From Pseudomonas spelaei (GTDB lineage Bacteria; Pseudomonadota; Gammaproteobacteria; Pseudomonadales; Pseudomonadaceae): DNA of 64,000 nucleotides. Below, piece after piece: positions 27,401 to 33,790 of the stretch. The translations under genes and the position numbers were made by a program. The stretch is from assembly GCF_009724245.1 (NCBI RefSeq), contig NZ_WNNK01000029.1, positions 1 to 64,000 of the forward strand. Direction: 5' to 3'. Under the pieces are notes generated by a model, which made no database searches, had not been told where the DNA came from, and worked only from the letters and a program-made list of their open reading frames with translations. Positions within the stretch are counted from its first letter, which is position 1. Every line of letters begins with the position of its first letter.

Positions 27401-27618
27401 CCGGTGATTGCCTGCTCGAGTGGCGCGGCCACCGTTTCAGCGATCACCTTGGGATTCGCGCCCGGGTAGGACGCGGTCACTTGCACGGTCGGCGGGGTCA
27501 CCGCCGGATACTCGCTGAGCGGCAACTGAAAGAAGGCAACGATGCCAGCGATCATCATCAACACCGAGAGCACGATGGCAAAGATCGGGCGATCAATAAA
27601 AAACCGTGGAAAGGTCAT
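24442..27618 (-). CDS. mexQ: RND efflux inner-membrane transporter, MexQ-like
   Basis: A 1058-residue RND transporter of the HAE1 type: MTFPRFFIDRPIFAIVLSVL at the N-terminus, GIVVDDAIVVVENVERH in the fourth helix with the proton-relay aspartates, and twelve membrane helices with two large periplasmic loops. This class exports drugs and other organic compounds, so fluopsin C itself or other toxic metabolites are conceivable cargo; simple copper export belongs to a different RND class (CusA). It overlaps both neighbours by four bases. Confidence 0.9.
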   Translation of the reverse strand: MTFPRFFIDRPIFAIVLSVLMMIAGIVAFFQLPLSEYPAVTPPTVQVTASYPGANPKVIAETVAAPLEQAITGVEGMLYMSSQSATDGRMILTVTFAQGTNADMAQIQVQNRVSRVLSRLPEEVQRQGVVTQKTSPDILMVVHLLSPDKRYDPLYISNYAYLQVRDELSRIPGISDVLVWGAGEYSMRLWLDPNLIAARGLTAGDVIGAVREQNVQVAAGSVGQAPNSTAAFQVTVNTLGRLTDEEQFGDIIIRTGSEGQVTRLRDVARVEMGADAYALRSLLDGEPAVALQIIQSPGANALDVSQAVRDTMQRLERNFPAGLTSRIAYDPTVFVRASLESVAITLLEAILLVVIVVVVFLRNWRASLIPLMAVPVSLVGTFAVMHLMGFSLNTLSLFGLVLSIGIVVDDAIVVVENVERHIENGEEPTQAARRAMDEVTGPIIAITSVLAAVFIPTAFLSGLQGEFYRQFALTIAISTILSAVNSLTLSPALAGMLLRPREEGIARDPRSLRGRAERLLQAIGRPFQRAPQAYGNTVRKVVRGSSVALLVYGGLLVLTYFGFQAVPPGFVPMQDKYYLVGIAQLPNGASLDRTDEVVKQMSKIALAEPGVESVVAFPGLSINGFVNVPNAAVMFVMLDPFKDRTTPDLAANAIAVRLQGKFSGIQDGFLGVFPPPPVPGLGATGGFKMQVEDRGGAGLEALVEQTRALMMKATESGQVAGLMTSVDVNAPQLDVAIDRTQVKSQGVHLADVFESLQVYLGSLYVNDFNRFGRTYKVTAQADADHRMQAEAIGRLQVRNAAGDMLPLSSFVSVTPSSGPDRVTHYNGYPSVDISGGAMAGVSSGQAVAAMERLANEVLPEGTSFEWTDLTYQQKLAGDSALFIFPLCVLLAYLILAAQYNSWLLPLAVMLIVPMCLLSAIIGVWLVGGDNNVFVQIGLIVLVGLAAKNAILIVEFARSREAEGASALEAVIEACRLRLRPILMTSLAFVAGVVPLVLASGAGAEMRQAMGIAVFAGMLGVTLFGLFLTPVFYVVIRAMATRFERHRSSVKPRLQESTS

Positions 27619-28775
27619 TGCACGGCTCCCACGGTTTGCACCGGCGCTGTGGGCGTACCATCAATCGCGGCGGTCAGTGGCGTGACCTGCATACCCGGGC
27701 GCACCAACCCCTTGACGACGATGCGCTCGCCCGGCTGCAGGCCTTGTTCGACCACGCGCAAACCGTCGACCATCGCGCCCAGCTCGACGGGCCGGTATTG
27801 CGTCTTGTCGTCCTGGTCGACCACCAGCACATAGCGGCTGCCTTGATCGGTGCCAATCGATTGATCGGAGACCAGCACCCTGGCTTGCGGTGTGCCGGTC
27901 TCCAGTTTGACCTTGGCAAAAAGGCCGGGGGTCAATTGCCCATCCGGGTTGTCGACCACTGCGCGGATACGCACCGTTCCCGTCCCGCGATCAGCGGCGT
28001 TGGAGAGGAAATCGAGACGGCCGAGCCGCGAATAGGTCTTGTCGGTCAGCAGGGCCACCATGACCTTGGCCGTTTGCGGGGTCGCGCTGGATCGGCCGGC
28101 GGCAAGCGACTGCAAATACGTGCGTTCGTCGACATCGAAATAGACATGCAGCGGATTGATCGAGACGATTGTCGTCAGGAGCGTCACGCCACTGGTGACG
28201 TAGTTGCCCTCAGTAACGAGGGTTTGCCCGACGCGTCCACTGATCGGCGCTGTGACACGGGTGAAACTCAGGTCCAGTTGCGCAGCATCCTGCGCTGCCT
28301 TTGCGGCTTCGACCTGCGCCTTACGTGCATTCAGTGACGCCACTGCAGTGTCGAGGCGATCACGAGCGACGACATTTTTGGCGAACAGTTGTTGGGCACG
28401 CGCATGCTCCGCCTGGGCGAGCATCGAGGCCGCTTGCGCTTCGCGCAGGCGCGCCGTCGCCGCGTTCAGCGCAGCCTGGAACACCCGTGGATCAATGAGA
28501 AAGAGTCGGCTGCCCTTCTCGACAAAACGGCCCTCGGGCACGCTCACATTCTGAATATAGCCGGCGACCCGCGGGCGCAGTTCAACCCGTTCGACCGCAG
28601 TCAGTGAGCCGGTGTACTCGACAAAAGGTGTCACCGGGCGAACGACCACCTCGGCCACCGGAACACTCGGTGGCTTGGCAGGGCTGGCCGCGGGCACCGT
28701 GTCCTTGCAACCGGCGAGCGTGAGCGCGACGCTTATCGCCGCCGTGATCAGGGTTACGCGTTTGACGTTCATCAT
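27615..28775 (-). CDS. mexP: RND efflux periplasmic adaptor, MexP-like
   Basis: A 386-residue membrane-fusion protein with a lipobox (LTLAG-C near residue 23). The order is typical: beta-barrel/lipoyl half (PRVAGYIQNVSVPEG), long helical hairpin (about 100-165), second lipoyl half (APISGRVGQTLVTEGNYV), and barrel/membrane-proximal domains. It bridges MexQ and OpmE. It is the first gene of the operon and has a CueR-like promoter about 60 bp upstream. Confidence 0.9.
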   Translation of the reverse strand: MMNVKRVTLITAAISVALTLAGCKDTVPAASPAKPPSVPVAEVVVRPVTPFVEYTGSLTAVERVELRPRVAGYIQNVSVPEGRFVEKGSRLFLIDPRVFQAALNAATARLREAQAASMLAQAEHARAQQLFAKNVVARDRLDTAVASLNARKAQVEAAKAAQDAAQLDLSFTRVTAPISGRVGQTLVTEGNYVTSGVTLLTTIVSINPLHVYFDVDERTYLQSLAAGRSSATPQTAKVMVALLTDKTYSRLGRLDFLSNAADRGTGTVRIRAVVDNPDGQLTPGLFAKVKLETGTPQARVLVSDQSIGTDQGSRYVLVVDQDDKTQYRPVELGAMVDGLRVVEQGLQPGERIVVKGLVRPGMQVTPLTAAIDGTPTAPVQTVGAVQ

Positions 28776-28834
28776 TTGACCTTTCGCAACGGGAGTCGAC
28801 TTGGATTAGCTGAGACGAAGCAGCTTTTTTTCCA

Positions 28835-28865
28835 TTTATCCGACTTGCCACGTTTGGAAGGTCAA
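28835..28865 (-). promoter_or_regulatory. CueR-like promoter of mexPQ-opmE
   Basis: On the minus strand: -35 TTGACC, 19-bp spacer with the dyad ACCTTCCA-AACG-TGGCAAGT, -10 GATAAA. It matches the other three copper promoters in this locus in spacing and sequence. Confidence 0.8.
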
Positions 28866-28918
28866 GCTTTTTTTGGATTCGAGAGTGCCGTAAAAGCGCG
28901 CTGCCGGCTTTCGGCCAC

Positions 28919-29022
28919 CTGTAGCCGCTGCCGAGGTACGAGGCTGCGATGTGGGCCGCAGGACCACCCTCGGGGGCCGCTGCGCAGCCCATCACAGCCT
29001 CGTACCTCGGCAGCGGCTACAG
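28919..29022. repeat. REP doublet (REPIN), type A, copy 2
   Basis: The arms CTGTAGCCGCTGCCGAGG and CCTCGGCAGCGGCTACAG are perfect inverted repeats continuing through TACGAGGCTG. The spacer has CCGCAGGACCACCCTCGGGGG, shortened here to note only that it matches copy 1 at 6515. It lies between the mexP promoter and the end of the phospholipase gene. Confidence 0.88.
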
Positions 29023-29048
29023 AAAACAGCCAGGCAATGGCTGCCCGC

Positions 29049-31199
29049 TTATACGCGCTTACCCATCAGCGGATCGCTGATGCTGTGCTCTCCCGTTTCG
29101 ATCCGTCCCGCCACCCGGCGCATCCAGCCATGTTCATCACGCAGCTTGAAGTCATACCAGCCACCGCTGGGCTGGCAGGAGAACGTGCGTTGCAGGGTGC
29201 CGCCGCCCGGTATATCAAAGAGCCAAGGGCCTTGCTTGGTGTAAGGACAGCGACCGATGCTGACCGACGCCGAGCGCCTACCGTTGTTGATCAACGTCAG
29301 TAGCAGAGCGTCTCCGCGATAGGACACTAACAATTCGGGCTCGTCACGTTTCAGATTCCCCTGGAATGAACGATGGAAGCCGTTCGGCCCCAACAGCCAG
29401 AGTTTGTAGGCACCCAGGGTTTGCCAGGTGTCGCTGAGGGTTTTACCGGCTTCAACGGTGTAGCGCCGTGGGATGTCTTCCAGCCGCAAACGGTCATAGA
29501 CGTGGAACACCGCGCCTTGCTCACCACGGTTAATGAAGTCCAGGGTCAGCGATCGGGCGCGACGGTCAGCCGAAGCCTCGACGCTCAAGCTATACGGCAA
29601 GGCTCGGGATGGCCGCGCCATACGCTCCTGATGCGGCGCCTGTTGCCGACCCACCGCTGGCAGGGCGACCTGGGCCAGTTGCTCCTGACGCTGGCGCAGT
29701 AAGTCAGCGGCCTGTCGGGTGGTGGTGTGCAGCGGCGGCAGGGTTTCGGTGTTGGGGTTGACGAAGTTGAACGCCGACGTGAGGTCGCCGCACACGGCCC
29801 GGCGCCAGGCGCTGATATTGGGTTCGCGCACCCCAAAGCGTTTTTCCAGAAACTGCAGTACCGAGGTGTGATCAAACGCCTGGGAGTTGACCCAACCGCC
29901 ACGGCTCCACGGCGACAGGACCAGCATCGGCACCCTCGGGCCTGGCCCGTAGACGCCACCGTCGGGCTTGGGTTGCTGGGTTGAACCAGGTGGCGCCGGG
30001 TGGGTGAAAATCTCACTGTCGAACTTCACCGTAGACTTGCCGGCGAAGCTGCCGTCCAGCCGCTTTGACGGGGCCGACGGCGACGGCACATGGTCGAAGA
30101 AACCATCGTTTTCATCGTAGTTAACCAACAACACAGTCTTGCTCCAGACCTCCGGGTTGTCGGTCAACGCCTTGAGGATCTCCTGGGTGAACCAGCCGCC
30201 CTGCACAGGACTGGAAGGCCCGGGGTGTTCGGAGTAATTGGCCGGGGCGACGATCCAGCTCACCTGGGGCAGGCGCCCACCGTGCACATCATCGCGAAAG
30301 CCCTGGATGATCGCTTCCAGTTGGCTGCCGCTGCTGGCCGGGAGGGTGTTGCCGTTGCCCTTGTACAACGGCACCCGGGCATTGAGTTGATCGCTGTAAG
30401 GCACAAAGGCCGTAAAGTCTTTCGGTGGCTGCGCGGGGTTGCCGGCAGCGACACTGGCAGCGCGGTACTGGCGAAAACCGGCCAACGGGTTATCACCAAA
30501 GTTGTCCGGCAAGAACTGATAGACCTTCCAACTGACGCCCGCCTCTTCCAGGCGTTCGGGATAGGTTTTCCAGGTGTAGCCGACCGTCACGGCGCCAGGA
30601 CCATCCCACTCGTTGACCACCGCCGCCACATTGGCCCCGGTCGGCCCGTTGGTGCCGGTCCAGTGAAACAGCCGATTCGGGTTGGTGCCGGCGTGCACCG
30701 AGCAATGGTAGGCATCGCACAAGGTGAAGGTGTTCGCCAGGGCGAACTGGAACGGCAACTCCTGCTCGCGGTAGTAACCCATGGACGTGGACGTCTTGAA
30801 CGTCGGCCAGGCATTCATCCTGCCGCTGCCCCAGGCCGCATGCTCATCCACCCAGGAGTGGGGTGTACCGTTGACCCGCTGTGCGTTGCCGAGTGAACTG
30901 TCCAGGTGATAGGGCAAAACCCGCCGCCCGACACCCTGCTGCTCCCAGACCTTATGCTTGCCGGGTAGCGGGATGGTGAAGCGATCACTGAAACCGCGCA
31001 CGCCGGGCAAGGTGCCGAAGTAGTGATCGAAGGAGCGGTTCTCCTGCATCAGGATCACCACATGCTCGACATCCTTGATCGTGCCAGTGCGGTTGTTAGC
31101 GGGGATCGCCAGGGCCTGGCGGATGGAGTCGGGCAACAGCGTGAAGGTTGACCCGATAGCGGCCGCCTGTAGCAGCCTCCTGCGTGTGAGAGTTGGCAT
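29049..31199 (-). CDS. Phosphocholine-type phospholipase C, Tat-exported (PlcN/PlcH-like)
   Basis: A 716-residue exported phospholipase C. The N-terminus TRRRLLQAAAIGSTF is a twin-arginine signal. Catalytic-domain motifs are MQENRSFDHYFGTLPGVRGF and NYDENDGFFDHVPSP, typical of the acid-phosphatase-like phospholipases of Pseudomonas. The C-terminal ~200 residues are two small beta domains found in the family. It hydrolyses phospholipids outside the cell, releasing phosphorylated headgroups, and in this genus often serves phosphate or choline supply. The ATG at 31199 is preferred over a TTG twelve codons earlier. It is smaller than PlcH and near PlcN, so the exact orthologue is open. Confidence 0.85.
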   Translation of the reverse strand: MPTLTRRRLLQAAAIGSTFTLLPDSIRQALAIPANNRTGTIKDVEHVVILMQENRSFDHYFGTLPGVRGFSDRFTIPLPGKHKVWEQQGVGRRVLPYHLDSSLGNAQRVNGTPHSWVDEHAAWGSGRMNAWPTFKTSTSMGYYREQELPFQFALANTFTLCDAYHCSVHAGTNPNRLFHWTGTNGPTGANVAAVVNEWDGPGAVTVGYTWKTYPERLEEAGVSWKVYQFLPDNFGDNPLAGFRQYRAASVAAGNPAQPPKDFTAFVPYSDQLNARVPLYKGNGNTLPASSGSQLEAIIQGFRDDVHGGRLPQVSWIVAPANYSEHPGPSSPVQGGWFTQEILKALTDNPEVWSKTVLLVNYDENDGFFDHVPSPSAPSKRLDGSFAGKSTVKFDSEIFTHPAPPGSTQQPKPDGGVYGPGPRVPMLVLSPWSRGGWVNSQAFDHTSVLQFLEKRFGVREPNISAWRRAVCGDLTSAFNFVNPNTETLPPLHTTTRQAADLLRQRQEQLAQVALPAVGRQQAPHQERMARPSRALPYSLSVEASADRRARSLTLDFINRGEQGAVFHVYDRLRLEDIPRRYTVEAGKTLSDTWQTLGAYKLWLLGPNGFHRSFQGNLKRDEPELLVSYRGDALLLTLINNGRRSASVSIGRCPYTKQGPWLFDIPGGGTLQRTFSCQPSGGWYDFKLRDEHGWMRRVAGRIETGEHSISDPLMGKRV

Positions 31200-31340
31200 A
31201 AAACTATTCAATCCCTTGGAGTTCTTGAACGACAAAGAAAGACTCAGGGCAAGGTAGAGGCTTCAAGAGACAAATAAATTACACCGACAGGAAAAACTGA
31301 AAAAACTGTGGTCCGTCTCCCTGCAAAAGTCTACGCGCAC

Positions 31341-31375
31341 AAAAAAGCCGAACGGGTTAGCGTTCGGCTTTTTTA
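31341..31375 (-). terminator. Rho-independent terminator of the Mrr-like gene
   Basis: The hairpin GCCGAAC-GGGTTA-GCGTTCGGC is flanked by A-runs and T-runs on both sides. Read on the minus strand it ends with TTTTTT and lies about 50 bp after the stop of the gene at 31426. It could act in both directions. Confidence 0.75.
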
Positions 31376-31425
31376 TTGAGGCTGTGCCACCAACCCTGGT
31401 AAGGGGCCAGAAAGCATCGTCATCC

Positions 31426-32595
31426 TCACGACATGTTTTCTTCCTCAGCCTGAAAAACCTCGATCAATTTCTGGTTGTAATCGTCCAGGTAGCTCTGGAG
31501 CCCTTCCCGATCAATCAGTCGCACAGCTGCCGTATTCGCCAATTCTCTTGCGGATTTGGTGAAGTACGAATTGGTGACAACCATCGCCTCATCGCACCCG
31601 TAGAAGGCTTTAGCTGAGATAGCCTGCTGCACAGCGGAATTGCCAACAGAGCCTGTGTAGTTTTTTGCTTGGATCACCATGTTCTTGCCAAATCGGCTTA
31701 CGAACAGGTCTGCTCCCTGGTCAGCCGTTCTTTTGGTTTCTTTGACGTCGTATCCGATAGTCCGGAAGATTTCGACCAAGAAATCTTCGAATTGGAATCC
31801 GTCCATAGCGTCCACGAGATACATCGTGATGAACCTGTTGGGATTAAAATGCTCGAGCTGACTTCCCAATCGTTCCACCAAGATATCGAAGTAGATTTCC
31901 TCGCATAGGCTCAATCCATTTCGAAATGCAGGCATCGCCACGAGAGGCATACCTGCAGTTGAGGTAGCCTGGGGATTGAATTGAACACTAGGGTATGGAA
32001 CGTCATTCTCCCAAAGGTAGTAGTAGAACAAGGCTAAGTCAGCTCGAAAAGTGGTGCCTGCCTCCTCGATCCAAGACCTTAAGGTGTCAGCGAAATCTGC
32101 TTTGATATGGCGGCTGAGTTCCCTGGAAAAACCGAGGTAGGTCGAATTGAAGGTGGTGGTCAGGAGCAGCTTATCCAAGAGAGAAGGCAACTCTTCAAGT
32201 TCGTCAAACCCCTTACGAATCAATACTTCCCTGAATAGCTCACGCTCGGTGTAGACACCACCCATTCTTGGCCCTGGCACGCCAGTCTCGTCACGAGCTG
32301 CCGCACCTTCACGCGTGGTGTGAATAAAATTAGTGAAGTATGGCTGCTTCAGCTCTGCATACTTTCTGAGGACATTATTCAGCAGGTCATTGAGTTGAGC
32401 CTGTTCCTTTTTCTTCCCCAAGAAGTCCTTCAGGAGGCCTTTCGATCTGTACTGAAAATCCGGGTAGAAAGACGGATCTAGGGGTGTCAGGTGACGGGAG
32501 CTCAGTTCGGACGATGGCGAAAGCTCAGAGCTCGTACACCAAGGGCACGTCGTTTCAAAAGTGGTTCTGTTGCATCCATTGCATTGGTAAATCAT
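31426..32595 (-). CDS. Zinc-ribbon plus Mrr-like restriction endonuclease domain protein
   Basis: A 389-residue protein. The N-terminus has two CxxC pairs (CNGCNRTTFETTCPWC), a small zinc ribbon. The middle ~230 residues are helical and unknown to me. The C-terminal ~110 residues are an Mrr-type nuclease fold: FEDFLVEIFRTIGYDV, then DQGADLFVSRFGKNMVIQAK, with the catalytic D...QxK pattern, and AISAKAFYGCDEAMVVTNS. Mrr-family enzymes cut modified or foreign DNA. It stands beside a methyltransferase remnant and a tRNA gene, a typical island site, so a defence role is likely but not shown. Confidence 0.7.
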   Translation of the reverse strand: MIYQCNGCNRTTFETTCPWCTSSELSPSSELSSRHLTPLDPSFYPDFQYRSKGLLKDFLGKKKEQAQLNDLLNNVLRKYAELKQPYFTNFIHTTREGAAARDETGVPGPRMGGVYTERELFREVLIRKGFDELEELPSLLDKLLLTTTFNSTYLGFSRELSRHIKADFADTLRSWIEEAGTTFRADLALFYYYLWENDVPYPSVQFNPQATSTAGMPLVAMPAFRNGLSLCEEIYFDILVERLGSQLEHFNPNRFITMYLVDAMDGFQFEDFLVEIFRTIGYDVKETKRTADQGADLFVSRFGKNMVIQAKNYTGSVGNSAVQQAISAKAFYGCDEAMVVTNSYFTKSARELANTAAVRLIDREGLQSYLDDYNQKLIEVFQAEEENMS

Positions 32596-32698
32596 CGATT
32601 TCCATCCCGAACTGAAGATAACGGCTCATCGGCCACGTGGAGTTAGGTTTGATCCAACTCCCCTGTAGATCCCGGAACTATACCGGCGAGGATCCCCT

Positions 32699-32902
32699 AT
32701 GTCCGCACAACAGAAGAAACACCCCTTCGATTTCAAAACCCAATACGGACTCGGCTTCAACCCTCTGGACGATGAGATCGTTGTCGACTTCTTCTGTGGC
32801 GGTGGCAGAGCCGGTAGGCGCCTGATTGAAGCCGCCAACATCGTATTAGCAACCGATTCGCGAGGACCGGTGCTGACAGTCTTGAAGAGGAAGCAGGCAT
32901 GA
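32699..32902 (+). pseudogene. Truncated C5-cytosine-methyltransferase-like gene
   Basis: Only 67 codons remain. The stretch DDEIVVDFFCGGGRAG resembles the N-terminus of phage-type DNA cytosine methyltransferases, with motif I (usually FxGGGGAS) carrying an Arg in place of a Gly. After EAANIVLATDSRG the likeness stops and the frame ends. The catalytic motifs are missing, so it cannot be active. It lies between the Mrr-like nuclease and tRNA-Pro and may be what is left of an integrated element. Confidence 0.5.
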
Positions 32903-32934
32903 AAAAAGAGAAGTCACGCAAAAGTCACGCGCAT

Positions 32935-32963
32935 GAAAAAGGCCAATGCTGTGAACATTGGCC
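32935..32963 (-). terminator. Terminator after tRNA-Pro
   Basis: On the minus strand the stem GGCCAATG-TTCACAG-CATTGGCC is followed by TTTTT, 18 bases after the tRNA CCA end. Confidence 0.8.
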
Positions 32964-32980
32964 TAAGTCATTGAATTATA

Positions 32981-33057
32981 TGGTCGGGACGGAGTGATTC
33001 GAACACTCGACCCCTAGCACCCCATGCTAGTGCGCTACCGGACTGCGCTACGCCCCG
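32981..33057 (-). tRNA. tRNA-Pro (anticodon GGG)
   Basis: A 77-nt cloverleaf read on the minus strand, with the CCA end encoded. The acceptor CGGGGCG pairs with CGTCCCG, the D-arm is GCGCAGTCCGGTAGCGC, the anticodon arm CTAGC-ATGGGGT-GCTAG gives anticodon GGG, and the T-arm is GAGTGTTCGAATCACTC. Confidence 0.95.
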
Positions 33058-33147
33058 ACTAGGCGTGAAACTGGGTTCGCTTCGTAACGAAGCGATCAGG
33101 AATATACCGCAAGCTTTTGAAATGTGGAAGTATTTTAAAAGCCGGTT

Positions 33148-33504
33148 TTATTTCTTCAAAACCACCAGCACATCTTCCAATTCGGAGATCATCTGGCGGA
33201 TCAGTTGCTTGTATTGGGTGGTGTCGTCTTTGGCTTCATCACCGGACAAACGCAGGCGCGCGCCGCTGATGGTGAACCCCTGATCGTAGAGCAACGCGCG
33301 GATCTGTCGGATCATCAGCACATCCTGGCGCTGATAATACCGACGGTTCCCGGTGCGTTTGACGGGGTTGAGTTGAGGAAACTCCTGCTCCCAATAGCGC
33401 AGTACGTGCGGTTTTACCGCACACAGCTCGCTGACTTCACCAATGGTGAAGTAGCGTTTGCCTGGGATGACGGGTAGCTCGTCGTTATGACTTGGTTCCA
33501 GCAT
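33148..33504 (-). CDS. MerR-family regulator downstream of ihfA
   Basis: A 118-residue protein with an N-terminal MerR helix-turn-helix (YFTIGEVSELCAVKPHVLRY) and wing (RRYYQRQDV), then a short helical tail (MISELEDVLVVLKK). It lacks the long effector domain of metal-sensing MerR proteins and no cysteines mark a metal site, so it is not the missing CueR. Its start lies 20 bp inside the ihfA end, so both are co-translated. This gene pair is conserved in Pseudomonas; its target is unknown to me. Confidence 0.85.
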   Translation of the reverse strand: MLEPSHNDELPVIPGKRYFTIGEVSELCAVKPHVLRYWEQEFPQLNPVKRTGNRRYYQRQDVLMIRQIRALLYDQGFTISGARLRLSGDEAKDDTTQYKQLIRQMISELEDVLVVLKK

Positions 33505-33787
33505 AAGCCTCAACTCGGGCCTTCAACTTCTGCCCTGGACGAAAGGTGACCACACGGCGAGCCGTGATCGGGATTTCTTCTCCCGTTTTTGGATTGCGGC
33601 CAGGCCGCTGGCGTTTGTCCCGCAGGTCAAAGTTACCGAAACCGGATAACTTGACCTGTTCGTTGTCTTCAAGAGCGTGCCTGATTTCTTCAAAGAACAG
33701 CTCGACCAATTCCTTGGCCTCGCGTTTGTTCAGGCCCAGCTCTTCATACAGACGTTCCGCCATCTCAGCTTTCGTCAAAGCCCCCAT
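33485..33787 (-). CDS. ihfA: Integration host factor alpha subunit
   Basis: A 100-residue DNA-bending protein. It reads as classic IHF alpha: MGALTKAEMAERLYEELGL, then GFGNFDLRDKRQRPGRNPKT with the proline that intercalates in DNA, and VTFRPGQKLK. It pairs with IhfB. It follows pheT by 3 bp in the pheST-ihfA order conserved across gamma-proteobacteria. Confidence 0.97.
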   Translation of the reverse strand: MGALTKAEMAERLYEELGLNKREAKELVELFFEEIRHALEDNEQVKLSGFGNFDLRDKRQRPGRNPKTGEEIPITARRVVTFRPGQKLKARVEAYAGTKS

Positions 33788-33790
33788 ACG

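Noticed and set aside
24442..27618. MexQ-like protein as a CusA-type copper exporter
   Set aside because: Length and motifs are of the drug-exporting HAE1 class; the CusA methionine relay is not evident.
13304..29022. CRISPR-like repeats
   Set aside because: The repeated palindromes are far apart, paired as doublets and lack regular spacers.
33148..33504. MerR-family gene as the missing CueR
   Set aside because: It is the short MerR protein coupled to ihfA, without the cysteine metal site or dimer helix length of CueR.
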